Shown in pieces: positions 1-9,281 of a stretch of DNA of 64,000 nucleotides. Location: contig OY288189.1 of the NCBI GenBank assembly GCA_958439205.1, positions 4,045,001 to 4,109,000 on the forward strand, given 5' to 3'. A program made the translations under genes and the position numbers. Every line of letters begins with the position of its first letter. The first letter of the stretch is position 1. The notes beneath the pieces were generated by a model, which searched no databases, was not told the origin of the DNA, and was given only the letters and a program-made list of their open reading frames with translations. The DNA comes from an uncultured Allorhizobium sp. GTDB taxonomy: Bacteria > Pseudomonadota > Alphaproteobacteria > Rhizobiales > Rhizobiaceae.

Positions 1-172
1 CGAATGTCAGCACCAGAGCGGGCACACCGAGCGTTTCGGCCCGCTCCAGCGCGCGCTTGAGCACGGCCTGGTGGCCTCGATGCACGCCATCGAAATTGCC
101 GATCGCCACCACGCCGCCACGCAAGGCAGCCGGCAGTGGTTCTTTCTTCTCGTTGCGGTGAAAGACGGTCAT
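1..172 (-). CDS. ribF: Bifunctional riboflavin kinase/FAD synthetase, N-terminal part
   Basis: The reverse strand encodes the first 57 residues of a RibF-type protein; the rest lies beyond the left edge of the window. The N-terminal nucleotidyltransferase signature GNFDGVHRGHQ is visible. This is the ATP-binding HxGH-type loop of the FMN adenylyltransferase domain, which together with the missing C-terminal kinase domain converts riboflavin to FMN and FAD in the cytoplasm. The ATG at 172 lies only 13 bases after the stop of the upstream HAD gene, so the two are probably one transcript. The family call is firm despite truncation because the motif and the opening MTVF are typical. Confidence 0.88.
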   Translation of the reverse strand, partial: MTVFHRNEKKEPLPAALRGGVVAIGNFDGVHRGHQAVLKRALERAETLGVPALVLTF

Positions 173-185
173 CGCAGGTCCCGCC

Positions 186-1034
186 TCATGCCAGCCTGTG
201 CATCCAGAATTGCGGCGCGACCTTCTCGCGGTCGAGGAAAAGCTTGAGCCGCGCCTCGTCGGTCACGTTGTTCGTCGCGTAGTCGGCCGCGTGGATGCCA
301 CCGGAGATGTAGAGGAGATCGAGGCCGGCATCGACGGCACCCTTGACGTCGGTCGGCATGCCGTCGCCGATGGCGAGCACGCGGGCCTTGTCGAATTCAC
401 CGCGGGATTCGCGGGCAGCCGCGAGCGTCGCCTCATAGATTGGCGAGTGCGGCTTGCCGGCAATGCGGGTCTCGCCGCCGAGTGCCGTGTAGAAGGCCGC
501 AACGGCGCCGGCGCAGGGGATGATGCGGTGGCCGCGCTCGACGACCAAATCCGGATTGGCACAGATCAGCGGGACCTTGCGGGCGACGAAGTCGGTCAGC
601 ATCTCGCGGTAGTCTTCCGGCGTCTCCACCTCGTCATCGAAGAAGCCCGTGCAGACGACGCAATCGGCCTCTTCCTTCGACACCACCTCGACATCGAGAC
701 CGTCAAACAGCGGCAGGTCGCGCTCGGGGCCTAGCAGGTAGACCTTCTTCGGGCCGGCGGCGATCAGGGTGCGGGTGACATCGCCCGAGGTGACGATGCG
801 GTCATAGGCCGTGTCGGGAACGCCGATGGCGCGCAGCTGGGGGATGACGCCGATGGCAGGCCGCGGCGAATTGGTGATCAGCACGACCGTGAGACCCTTT
901 TCGCGAGCGGCGGTCAGGGCTTCGCCGGCGAGCGGAAAAGCGTCGATGCCGTTGTGCAATACGCCCCAGACGTCGCAGAGAATGACGTCGTAAGCGTCGG
1001 TCACGTCGCCGAGGGTGGTAATGCTGCGGGTCAT
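186..1034 (-). CDS. HAD superfamily class IIA hydrolase (TIGR01459-like)
   Basis: A 282-residue HAD protein resembling the alphaproteobacterial TIGR01459 subgroup, related to NagD-type phosphatases. Motif I reads CDVWGVLHNG at residues 20-29, a TNS motif II follows near residue 54, and GDGMPTDVKGA near residue 237 is motif IV. The second aspartate of the usual DxD pair is Trp, which I recall as typical of this subgroup, so substrate and mechanism are uncertain. Two adjacent ATGs exist at 1037 and 1034. An AGGA box favours 1034, and the longer frame to 1076 lacks a better signal. The gene is followed closely by ribF, suggesting co-transcription. Confidence 0.85.
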   Translation of the reverse strand: MTRSITTLGDVTDAYDVILCDVWGVLHNGIDAFPLAGEALTAAREKGLTVVLITNSPRPAIGVIPQLRAIGVPDTAYDRIVTSGDVTRTLIAAGPKKVYLLGPERDLPLFDGLDVEVVSKEEADCVVCTGFFDDEVETPEDYREMLTDFVARKVPLICANPDLVVERGHRIIPCAGAVAAFYTALGGETRIAGKPHSPIYEATLAAARESRGEFDKARVLAIGDGMPTDVKGAVDAGLDLLYISGGIHAADYATNNVTDEARLKLFLDREKVAPQFWMHRLA

Positions 1035-1142
1035 CATCTGTCCTGACTGCTGAATGTGTGTCCGGTGACATGGCAAAGGACGGGCGGCAAGGCAAGGGGC
1101 AAGCGTCGCGACGCCCGAAAATGGCAGCCGTTGCCTTCAGCG

Positions 1143-2498
1143 TCAGAGAAGGAAACGGGCCGCCAACCCGAGTGCGCCGGATACGAGCAGCGTCTTGCCG
1201 ATGCCGAGATGGAAGCGGAAGATCATGACGGCCGAGATGACGGCGATGACCAGGGCCTGCCCGTCGAGCGAGGACCAGACCGGCTGCGGAACGGAGAGCG
1301 TCAGCGGTCCAAGATTGACCAGATCGACCGGCTCCACCCGTGTGAAGACGACATGCAGCGCGAACCAGACGGCGAGGTTGAGGATGACGCCGACCACCGC
1401 AGCCGTGATCGCCGAGAGGGCTGCACTGAGCTGTCGGTTGCCGCGCAGGCGCTCGATATAGGGGGCACCGGCGAAGATCCAGATGAAGCTCGGGACGAAA
1501 GTGGCCCAGGCGGCAATGAGACCGCCGAGCAGGCCGCCGATGAGCGGATCGAGCGCACCGCTTTGACGGAAGCCAGCCAGGAAACCGACATAGGAGAGAA
1601 CGAGGACCAGCGGTCCGGGCGTCGTTTCCGCAAGCGCCAGCCCGTCCAGCATCTCGCCGGGTTTCAGCCAGGCATAGTGGTCGACCGCGACCTGGGCGAC
1701 ATAGGCAAGCACCGCATAGGCGCCGCCGAAGGTGACCAGCGCCATCTTCGAGAAGAATGTCTGGACCTCGGGAAGTGCGCTTTCGGGAAGGGTCAGCCAC
1801 AGGATTGGCAATGGTGCGAGCCAGACGGCGATCCAGAACAGGAGTGCCGCAAGCTGGCGCAGGAGGTGTGGCCGCGCGCTTACCTCTTCGACGATCTCGC
1901 CAGCCGCCGAGGGAGTGCCCCGGGCATGGACAAGGCCAATTGCGGCAGCGGCGAGCACGACGAGCGGGAATGGCAGGGAGAACAAGAACAGAGAGATGAA
2001 GGCTGCAGCAGCAAGGCCTCGGTGAAAGCCACTCTTCAGGGCCCGCCGGCCGATGCGGATGACGGCCTCGACGACGATGGCAAGCACGGCAGCCTTGAGC
2101 CCGAAGAAGAGGCCGGCGACGAGACCCGTGTCCTGATAGAGCGCATAAAGCGTGGAGAGACCGAGGATGACGGCGAGGCCCGGCAGAACGAAGAGCAGGC
2201 CGGCGACGATGCCGCCGCGCACGCCATGCAGGAGCCAGCCGATATAGGTGGCGAGCTGCTGGGCTTCGGGTCCCGGCAGGAGCATGCAGTAGTTCAGCGC
2301 GTGCAGATAGCGTTCCTCATTGATCCAGCGCTTTTCCTCGACGCAGATCTTGTGCATCAGCGCGATCTGCGCCGCCGGGCCGCCGAAGGACATCAGGCCG
2401 ATGCGGGCAAAGGCGGAGACGAGTTCGGGAAATGTCGGTGAAACGGAAAGATCGCTGGAGGCTTCGGTTGCGTGAATGTCGGTGGATTTCGCCGGCAT
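1143..2498 (-). CDS. chrA: Chromate transporter, long-chain CHR family
   Basis: The 451-residue product is a polytopic inner-membrane protein with two homologous CHR domains. Each has the family hallmark of an FxxFGGPxAxIALM-type segment in the first half and FGGAYAVLxY in the second, with a PGP motif in each (LLPGPEAQQ and TTPGPLVL). ChrA proteins extrude chromate, probably by proton antiport. The ATG at 2498 gives an N-terminal cytoplasmic tail of about 25 residues before the first domain. No chrB regulator is next to it. The gene runs divergently from groES, with the groE control region between them. Confidence 0.9.
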   Translation of the reverse strand: MPAKSTDIHATEASSDLSVSPTFPELVSAFARIGLMSFGGPAAQIALMHKICVEEKRWINEERYLHALNYCMLLPGPEAQQLATYIGWLLHGVRGGIVAGLLFVLPGLAVILGLSTLYALYQDTGLVAGLFFGLKAAVLAIVVEAVIRIGRRALKSGFHRGLAAAAFISLFLFSLPFPLVVLAAAAIGLVHARGTPSAAGEIVEEVSARPHLLRQLAALLFWIAVWLAPLPILWLTLPESALPEVQTFFSKMALVTFGGAYAVLAYVAQVAVDHYAWLKPGEMLDGLALAETTPGPLVLVLSYVGFLAGFRQSGALDPLIGGLLGGLIAAWATFVPSFIWIFAGAPYIERLRGNRQLSAALSAITAAVVGVILNLAVWFALHVVFTRVEPVDLVNLGPLTLSVPQPVWSSLDGQALVIAVISAVMIFRFHLGIGKTLLVSGALGLAARFLL

Positions 2499-2525
2499 GC
2501 AGCAGTCCCTTTTTTCACGAGCGCG

Positions 2526-2557
2526 CTTGACTCGTCCGCAGGCTGTTCTTATCTCAG
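2526..2557 (+). promoter_or_regulatory. RpoH (sigma-32)-type heat-shock promoter of groESL
   Basis: CTTGAC at 2526-2531 and CTTATCTCAG at 2548-2557 are separated by 16 bases. They match the alphaproteobacterial heat-shock promoter as I recall it (CTTGAC and CYTATNTNNG). The position, just upstream of the CIRCE inverted repeat and groES, fits. Confidence 0.75.
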
Positions 2558-2562
2558 CCTCG

Positions 2563-2589
2563 CTGGCACTCTCCAGGGGGGAGTGCTAA
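2563..2589 (+). promoter_or_regulatory. CIRCE element (HrcA operator) upstream of groES
   Basis: Inverted repeat CTGGCACTC, a nine-base spacer, then GAGTGCTAA. The right arm equals the CIRCE consensus and the left arm differs at two positions from TTAGCACTC. CIRCE is bound by the HrcA repressor and controls groE operons; it lies just after the heat-shock promoter. Confidence 0.92.
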
Positions 2590-2649
2590 CAAAATCGATG
2601 CGATGCCCTTTCAGGGATCGCGAATGTCATTTGATCGAGGGATTAGACA

Positions 2650-2946
2650 ATGGCAAGCACAACTTTCCGTCCGCTTCATGACCGCGTTGTAGTCAAGCGC
2701 GTCGAGTCCGAAGCCAAGACCAAGGGCGGCATCATCATTCCCGACACCGCCAAGGAAAAGCCGGCTGAAGGCGAAATCGTCGCCGTTGGCCCGGGCGCCC
2801 GCGACGAAAGCGGCAAGCAGATCGCTCTCGACGTCAAGGTCGGCGACCGCGTCCTGTTCGGCAAGTGGTCCGGCACCGAGGTCAAGCTCGACGGCGAAGA
2901 CCTGCTGATCATGAAGGAAGCCGACATCATGGGCGTCATCGGCTGA
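2650..2946 (+). CDS. groES: Co-chaperonin GroES (Cpn10)
   Basis: The 98-residue protein is the heptameric lid of the GroEL chaperonin. The family features are all present: the opening FRPLHDRVVVKRV, the mobile loop around residues 20-32 (TKGGIIIPDT), and the GDRVLFGKWSG strand. The length is normal for Cpn10. A GAGGGA ribosome-binding sequence precedes the ATG. It is the first gene of the groESL operon, under the sigma-32-like promoter and CIRCE element upstream, and groEL starts about 70 bases later. Confidence 0.98.
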   Translation: MASTTFRPLHDRVVVKRVESEAKTKGGIIIPDTAKEKPAEGEIVAVGPGARDESGKQIALDVKVGDRVLFGKWSGTEVKLDGEDLLIMKEADIMGVIG

Positions 2947-3015
2947 TTTGAGCCGGATACCCCTCTTCCTTTTTAACCAATTCACCAATGGGCTAGACGC
3001 CCGGGAGTTTTGACA

Positions 3016-4652
<1,637 letters not shown>

Positions 4653-4656
<4 letters not shown>

Positions 4657-4672
4657 GACCTTCGGGTCTTAC
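4653..4672 (+). terminator. Hairpin over the groEL stop codon
   Basis: A perfect 8-base stem (GTAAGACC/GGTCTTAC) with a TTCG tetraloop includes the groEL TAA stop. No T-run follows, so it may stabilise or process the mRNA 3' end rather than terminate transcription. Confidence 0.5.
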
Positions 4673-4708
4673 CATCGGGTCCATCAAAGCCGCCCATCAC
4701 TTAAAGTG

Positions 4709-4733
4709 GTTCAGCGCGTCAAGCGCGCTGAAC
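4709..4733 (+). terminator. Strong hairpin downstream of groEL
   Basis: A 10-base perfect stem (GTTCAGCGCG/CGCGCTGAAC) with a 5-base loop lies between the two groEL-tail copies. It has no T-tract, so its function as a terminator is uncertain. Confidence 0.45.
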
Positions 4734-4794
4734 AGGCGGCATGGACATGATGTAAGACATCAGGGTTTTCATCTGGACCATCCGGTTCATTTAG

Positions 4795-4822
4795 AAAGGG
4801 CGGCCTTCGGGTCGCCCTTTTT
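4795..4822 (+). terminator. Rho-independent terminator of groESL
   Basis: The stem AAAGGGCGGCC pairs with GGTCGCCCTTT through a TTCG loop, with one G-T wobble, and is followed by further Ts. It is the most convincing intrinsic terminator after groEL. Confidence 0.85.
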
Positions 4823-5414
4823 GCGTTTTCGGGTCAGCCACCGCGCCCAAATTTGGCATCGGTTTTGGCTGGGTCCGACGGTTGACACCAAAGTCTCTAA
4901 TATAACAATGTATGGGGAATCGCAGGCAACATGCGAGATGTGAGGAACCAATGCATGGCATCGCGCCATCATTATTTCATATATTTCTAATACTCGTCAA
5001 AGATAGACTTGGGAGAGTTCTGCACCAAAACGAGGCATCGACCGTTTTCACGCTGAATAAATCGTGGTATCCAAGTCGTTAATTCCGGCGTGTTCAGGAT
5101 GTTCGTCTTCAACCTTCTTGTGGGGGAAGGTTGAAAAACTTGGTTGGTGCAACGTGCACCACACGATGACGTGCGTCTCTGCGGCCGGAGCAGCACGCGA
5201 CGATTCAGACCGTCCAGCTTTGTCAGTCGGGTCGACTGTCGGGTCTGGCGCTCGATGGCATGCCTTCCCGAACAGGGGCGGGAGAGCATGGTTCAGGCGG
5301 TTCCTATTGGAATCGCTTGCAGAGCATGGCGGACGGATAACCGTTCGTTGAAGTGGTGCCGGCCTGGCCGGATGGGGGTTCGGCTGAGGGGTAAAACACT
5401 CCCGGCCGTAGGAA
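4823..5414. other. 592-bp stretch with no convincing gene
   Basis: Several short frames exist on both strands, but their translations look like shadow peptides rich in Arg, Ser and Pro and lack domain features. The first part (4860-5100) is clearly poorer in G+C than its surroundings. An inverted repeat (CAACCTTC/GAAGGTTG) near 5108-5131 could fold but has no T-tract. The stretch may be decayed sequence. Confidence 0.5.
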
Positions 5415-5891
5415 TTGGGGCCAGTTCTGGCTATCGACTTGGGGAAAGCCTTGTTCAAAATAGCAAATGCAGATCTTGCGACCACCTTCAGGGTGAGCGA
5501 ACAGGATGGAGACGGCCTGCTTGGACAGCACGCCTGCCGCTTTGGCCTGTCGGAAGACTGGACCGGTGACCTGACCAACGGGCTGTTGAAGCTCGGGAAC
5601 CATGCCAAGACCCTGCATGGGCTCGAAAACCATGAATGCGGCCTGCTGACGGTGATGCGTTGCTACGAACCGGGTGACCGTGGGCACATTCTGCGGCTTT
5701 TCGAACAGGCCGCCACGCAGCCTTCGCGCTTCTGCTATTCGACAACGATCGTTTCGGGATCGCAGCATCGGCAGCCGGTGTTCTGCATCGGCGAGTCCTC
5801 CGGCTTCGAGGGCAGCAGCGGCAACATGGTCGGGCTCTTCATCTTCCCGCGTTTCCAGCTGCCACCGACGGTTTCCGTATTGCCGGTCTGA
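5415..5891 (+). CDS. Hypothetical protein, start uncertain, possibly 5'-truncated
   Basis: From roughly 5470 on, codon use is typical of a real gene. The translation is varied and protein-like, with well-spaced hydrophobic residues and a C-terminal segment with GLFIFPRFQLP. No known motif is recognised. The frame opens right after a TAG, and the first possible start (TTG at 5415) touches its only Shine-Dalgarno-like AGGA, so that start is poor. A GTG further in (about 5491) is another option. The upstream 600 bases are weakly coding. This fits a gene that has lost its 5' end or an unusual start. Confidence 0.45.
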   Translation: MGPVLAIDLGKALFKIANADLATTFRVSEQDGDGLLGQHACRFGLSEDWTGDLTNGLLKLGNHAKTLHGLENHECGLLTVMRCYEPGDRGHILRLFEQAATQPSRFCYSTTIVSGSQHRQPVFCIGESSGFEGSSGNMVGLFIFPRFQLPPTVSVLPV

Positions 5892-6131
5892 GCTACCTGC
5901 TTTCGCAGATATGGATTTTCAACGAGCGGACGCCCCCTGGGCGGCCAATAAGCACGTGTGCAACTTAAATCCGAATAGCGAACGAGGCACGCACTGTCGT
6001 TTCGTTTTTGTGAACGAACAGTCAAAGACTGTTAACCTATGCCTGCGACAAAAAAGCAGGCATCAAGGCGGCAGTTTCTGGAACCGCCACGGCTGGGGGT
6101 TTCAGCGTCAACGCTAAACGGAGTTCCCCCA

Positions 6132-6581
6132 ATGTCCGCCACCAACAATGGCCTTCTCGTTCTCGTCCGCATTCTCCTGTCCTTCATGTTCATCATGGCT
6201 GGCTACGGCAAGCTCGCCGACCCGGCTGGCACCGCCGGCATGATCTCGGGCGCCGGCCTGCCTGCCGCCGACCTGCTGGCCTATGCTGCCGGTCTCTATG
6301 AACTGGTTGCCGGTCTCTTCATCCTCGTTGGCTTCCAGACCAAGATCACTGCCTGGACCGTCGCTCTGTTCTGCGTCTTCACTGGTCTCGTCTTCCACAC
6401 CGGCACCGTTGCCATCGAAGGCTGGCCGGAAGGCGCTCTCGGCTGGATCAACACGCTGAACCAGATCATGGTCATGAAGAACGTCACGCTGGCTGGCGGT
6501 TACATCGCGCTTGCCATCACCGGCGCCGGCGCCTACTCGATCGACGCCCGCCGCGGTTCGGCTTCCGCCGTCGCTGCCTGA
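6132..6581 (+). CDS. DoxX family membrane protein
   Basis: A 149-residue protein with four predicted membrane helices. The arginine- and glycine-containing first helix (VRILLSFMFIMAGYGKL) and the GLYELVAGLFILVGFQTK segment are typical of DoxX-like proteins. These are small inner-membrane proteins of mostly unknown role, some linked to oxidative stress. The ATG at 6132 has a GGAG box eight bases upstream; the longer frame from 6039 adds an unlikely basic tail. It is transcribed alone, with a good terminator just after it. Confidence 0.85.
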   Translation: MSATNNGLLVLVRILLSFMFIMAGYGKLADPAGTAGMISGAGLPAADLLAYAAGLYELVAGLFILVGFQTKITAWTVALFCVFTGLVFHTGTVAIEGWPEGALGWINTLNQIMVMKNVTLAGGYIALAITGAGAYSIDARRGSASAVAA

Positions 6582-6607
6582 TATCCCTGCCCCACAAGGC
6601 AAAAAGA

Positions 6608-6637
6608 AACCCGCTGGAGCGATCCGGCGGGTTTTTT
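6608..6637 (+). terminator. Rho-independent terminator after the DoxX-like gene
   Basis: An 11-base stem (AACCCGCTGGA/TCCGGCGGGTT, one wobble) with a GCGA loop is followed by a run of six Ts at 6632-6637. Confidence 0.9.
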
Positions 6638-6655
6638 CGTATCGCTCATTTCCAC

Positions 6656-7255
6656 TTAAGACTTTTGCGCCAGCCAGACCGTCGCGCCACCGCATGTGGG
6701 ATCTTCGACCACGCGGCGCAGGACCTCAAAGCCGTTTTCCGACAGGAGGGACCGATACTCCTCGGGATCGAGGCTCGCGTGATACATCGGCTCGCCCTCG
6801 AACTCGCCGAGGGCCACGCCGGCCGCGGGCCCCGATGTGAACATCAGCGTAGCGCCGCTTGCGGCATGGCATGCGAAGCGCGGAAACATCGCCCGCTGCG
6901 CCTCGGGCGTCAGATGGAAGAAGCTGTGCCAGGCAACGATCGCATCGAATGTCCGCCCCAGCGCCAGATCCCGCATATCACCCACATGAAAATCATGGGC
7001 CGGAAACCTCTCCCGGCAAAGGCGAATGAGGGGTTCGGAGACATCAAGCCCGGTGACGACAAAGCCCCGATTGATCAGGTCCGCCGCGATGGGCTCGCCG
7101 GAGCCGCATCCGATGTCGAGTACATGGGCACCGGCATGCAACGGCGCGACAAAGAGGTCCAGCCACGGACGCTCGAAGCCGTTCTTCCCCCGGACGCGAT
7201 CAAAGGCCTCCGCATGACGCGCGTACAATCCGGGGATGGCATCCGCGTGTGACAT
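6656..7255 (-). CDS. Class I SAM-dependent methyltransferase
   Basis: The 199-residue protein has a complete small Rossmann-type methyltransferase fold. Motif I is VLDIGCGSGEP near residue 45 and the acidic end of strand 2 is VTGLDVSEP. GDMRDL follows, and FDAIVAWHSFFHL forms the motif IV region. The substrate cannot be told. It starts seven bases after the hisG stop on the same strand, so it is likely expressed at the distal end of the hisZ-hisG transcript, although no link to histidine synthesis is evident from its sequence. Confidence 0.85.
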   Translation of the reverse strand: MSHADAIPGLYARHAEAFDRVRGKNGFERPWLDLFVAPLHAGAHVLDIGCGSGEPIAADLINRGFVVTGLDVSEPLIRLCRERFPAHDFHVGDMRDLALGRTFDAIVAWHSFFHLTPEAQRAMFPRFACHAASGATLMFTSGPAAGVALGEFEGEPMYHASLDPEEYRSLLSENGFEVLRRVVEDPTCGGATVWLAQKS

Positions 7256-7262
7256 GGGGCCC

Positions 7263-7958
7263 TCAGAGTACGCCGCTGATGGCCTCGACGATGCGGCCGA
7301 TCATGGGATTGCCGTCATGCTCCGGCTTCCTCGCTCGCACAAGACAGGCCTCCGAGCGCAGGATCACCCCATCCGACAGCACCTTCAAATGGTTGGCGCG
7401 CAGGGTCGAGCCGGTTGAGGTGATATCGACGATGATATCGGCCTGACCGGCAGCGGGGGCGCCTTCGGTGGCGCCCAGGCTCTCGACGATGCGATAGAGC
7501 TGGATGCCGTGTTGGCGCGAAAAATGCTGCTGGGTCAGGCGCCAGTATTTGGTGGCGATGGCCAGCCGCCGGCCATGGCGGGTGCGGAATTCGGCGGCGA
7601 CATCGCCGAGGTCGGCCATGGTGTCGACATCGTACCAGACCTCGGGAACAGCCACGATCACATCGGCATGGCCGAAACCGAGGCGGGCGGCGATCTCGAC
7701 GCGGGCGTCCGCTTCCGCCAGGCCTTCGCGGATCAGGTCTTCGCCGGTCACGCCGAAATCGACGGTGCCATTGCCGATCTCGCGCGAGATTTCGGAGGCC
7801 GAGAGATAGGCGATCTCGACATCGTCGAAACCTTCGACGCGACCGCGATAGGAGCGGTCATTGCCGACGGCGACGATCTTCATGCCGGCCTTTTCGAAGA
7901 TGGCGGAGGCATCGTCCTTCATGCGGCCCTTGGAGGGCAGACCGATGGTGATGGTCAT
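7263..7958 (-). CDS. hisG: ATP phosphoribosyltransferase catalytic subunit, short form
   Basis: At 231 residues this is the short HisG, which catalyses the first step of histidine synthesis (ATP plus PRPP) and lacks the C-terminal regulatory domain of the long form. It shows the opening TIGLPSKGRM, the GVTGEDLI segment, and the PRPP-binding loop near DIITSTGSTL (here DITSTGSTL). Short HisG needs HisZ, and hisZ lies immediately upstream, overlapping by four bases as ATGA. The ATG at 7958 has an AAGGAG box; the 12-codon extension to 7994 lies inside hisZ and is rejected. Confidence 0.95.
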   Translation of the reverse strand: MTITIGLPSKGRMKDDASAIFEKAGMKIVAVGNDRSYRGRVEGFDDVEIAYLSASEISREIGNGTVDFGVTGEDLIREGLAEADARVEIAARLGFGHADVIVAVPEVWYDVDTMADLGDVAAEFRTRHGRRLAIATKYWRLTQQHFSRQHGIQLYRIVESLGATEGAPAAGQADIIVDITSTGSTLRANHLKVLSDGVILRSEACLVRARKPEHDGNPMIGRIVEAISGVL

Positions 7959-9076
7959 TTTGCGCTCCTTTCGATCTCGATCCGGTCGAGCCAAAGCGAG
8001 AAGCCGACGGCCGGGATATGCGTCTCGGCACCAAGCAGCGTCAGCAGCCGGTCGAAGCGGCCGCCACCGGCAAGCACCGCGGATTTGTCCTTCACAGCAA
8101 CCTCGAAGACGAGGCCGGTGTAATAATCGAGCGGACGACCGAAGGCGGCACGATAGGTGATCAGGTCGAGATCGACGCCGGTGCTGGCAAGCGCTGCGAC
8201 GCGCTCGTCGAAACGGGTGAGCGCTTGCCCGAGCTTGAGGCCCGCGGCATCGGCAAAGCCGGCAAGGGCTGCCGACGCATCGCCAAGCGGCAGCTCAAGC
8301 GAGAGGAATTCGCGCAGCAGCAGCAGGGCAGCGCCATCGAGGCGCGTCTCCGAGAGCTCCAGCTTTTCCTGCAGGCGGCGGGCAATCTCCGCCGGGGTGC
8401 GGCTGGCATTCGTGAGATAGCCGGTTTCCTGCATGGTCGCGTCGATATGGGCAATCAGGGCGTCCTGGTCACCGGTTGCGAGCATTGCCGATACTTGCGG
8501 ATCGAGACCGGGTACCGGCGTCGGGGTTGCGAGCCGGCGCAGGAGCTGGTCGATCTGATCGGGATTGCCGAAAGCCTGGATCAGGCGCTTCTGCCAGCCG
8601 GCCGGGAGGCCGAGTGCCTTGACCACGGCTTCGAACACGGACTGATCACCCAGGGTGACTGCGAGCGGCTTTGTCGGCAGCAGGCGGGTGAGGATCGCCA
8701 CGCTGTCTGAAATCGCGCGGGCATCCGAGGCGGCGACGGCGATGTCACCGAGATCCTCGATGCCGGCCTGGTAGAATTCCTGTGGGCCTTCACGACGCTG
8801 GCGGAAGACCTCGCCGAGATAGGCGTAACGCTTCGGCGTGCCGGTCGCGGTCTCGATATGGCGCAGACAGACGGGGATGGTGAATTCGGGGCGCAGGCAA
8901 AGGCTTTCACCGCGCTCGTTCTCGGTCAGGAAGATGCGCCGACGCAGGTCTTCACCCGCCATGTCGAGGAAGGGGGCGGCCGGCTGGATCACGGGCGTGT
9001 CGACGCGGGTGGTGCCGCGCGAGACGAATTCCTGCAGGATGGTACCGGCGAAATCCGGCATGTCGGTCAGGGGCAT
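7955..9076 (-). CDS. hisZ: ATP phosphoribosyltransferase regulatory subunit
   Basis: The 373-residue protein is a paralogue of histidyl-tRNA synthetase catalytic domains. It shows motif 2-like FRQRREGPQEFYQAGIEDLG and a later GGRFDRLL motif 3 region, but lacks the anticodon-binding domain. HisZ forms the hetero-octamer with short HisG and carries histidine feedback inhibition. The ATG at 9076 (MPLTDMPDF) is preferred to the frame start at 9136, which runs into repeat-like DNA. It is translationally coupled to hisG and lies in the same direction as hisS. Confidence 0.93.
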   Translation of the reverse strand: MPLTDMPDFAGTILQEFVSRGTTRVDTPVIQPAAPFLDMAGEDLRRRIFLTENERGESLCLRPEFTIPVCLRHIETATGTPKRYAYLGEVFRQRREGPQEFYQAGIEDLGDIAVAASDARAISDSVAILTRLLPTKPLAVTLGDQSVFEAVVKALGLPAGWQKRLIQAFGNPDQIDQLLRRLATPTPVPGLDPQVSAMLATGDQDALIAHIDATMQETGYLTNASRTPAEIARRLQEKLELSETRLDGAALLLLREFLSLELPLGDASAALAGFADAAGLKLGQALTRFDERVAALASTGVDLDLITYRAAFGRPLDYYTGLVFEVAVKDKSAVLAGGGRFDRLLTLLGAETHIPAVGFSLWLDRIEIERSAK

Positions 9077-9100
9077 GGGGTAGGTCCTGCGATTGCGGAA

Positions 9101-9270
9101 TAAGTCCCCCTCTGGGCTGCCGCCCATCTCCCCCACAAGGGGGGAGAAGACTTGGGGCTGGCGCCCGCCTCAATAGCCAGGCGCCCCAATGGGGCAAACC
9201 CCGGCGCAGGCGACATACGCCGACCGGCCCCCTCCCCCTTGTGGGGAGGGTTGGGGAGGGGAAAAGTCAC
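9101..9270. repeat. Inverted pair of C-rich palindromes (intergenic repeat element)
   Basis: Between hisS and hisZ, a hairpin at 9127-9147 (TCTCCCCC/GGGGGAGA, loop ACAAG) and another at 9231-9249 (CCTCCCC/GGGGAGG, loop CTTGT) face each other in inverted orientation, even in their loops. C-rich palindromes of this kind are common intergenic repeats in Rhizobiaceae. A further GC-rich inverted segment lies between them near 9170-9210. Confidence 0.7.
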
Positions 9271-9281
9271 CCGCTCAGACA

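Noticed and set aside
1056..2441. A 461-codon frame antisense to chrA
   Set aside because: Shadow frame caused by high G+C; its composition (Asp, Arg, Glu, Gly repeats) is not protein-like.
4823..5414. Several frames of 60-190 codons on both strands downstream of groEL
   Set aside because: Weak starts and random-looking translations; nothing recognisable.
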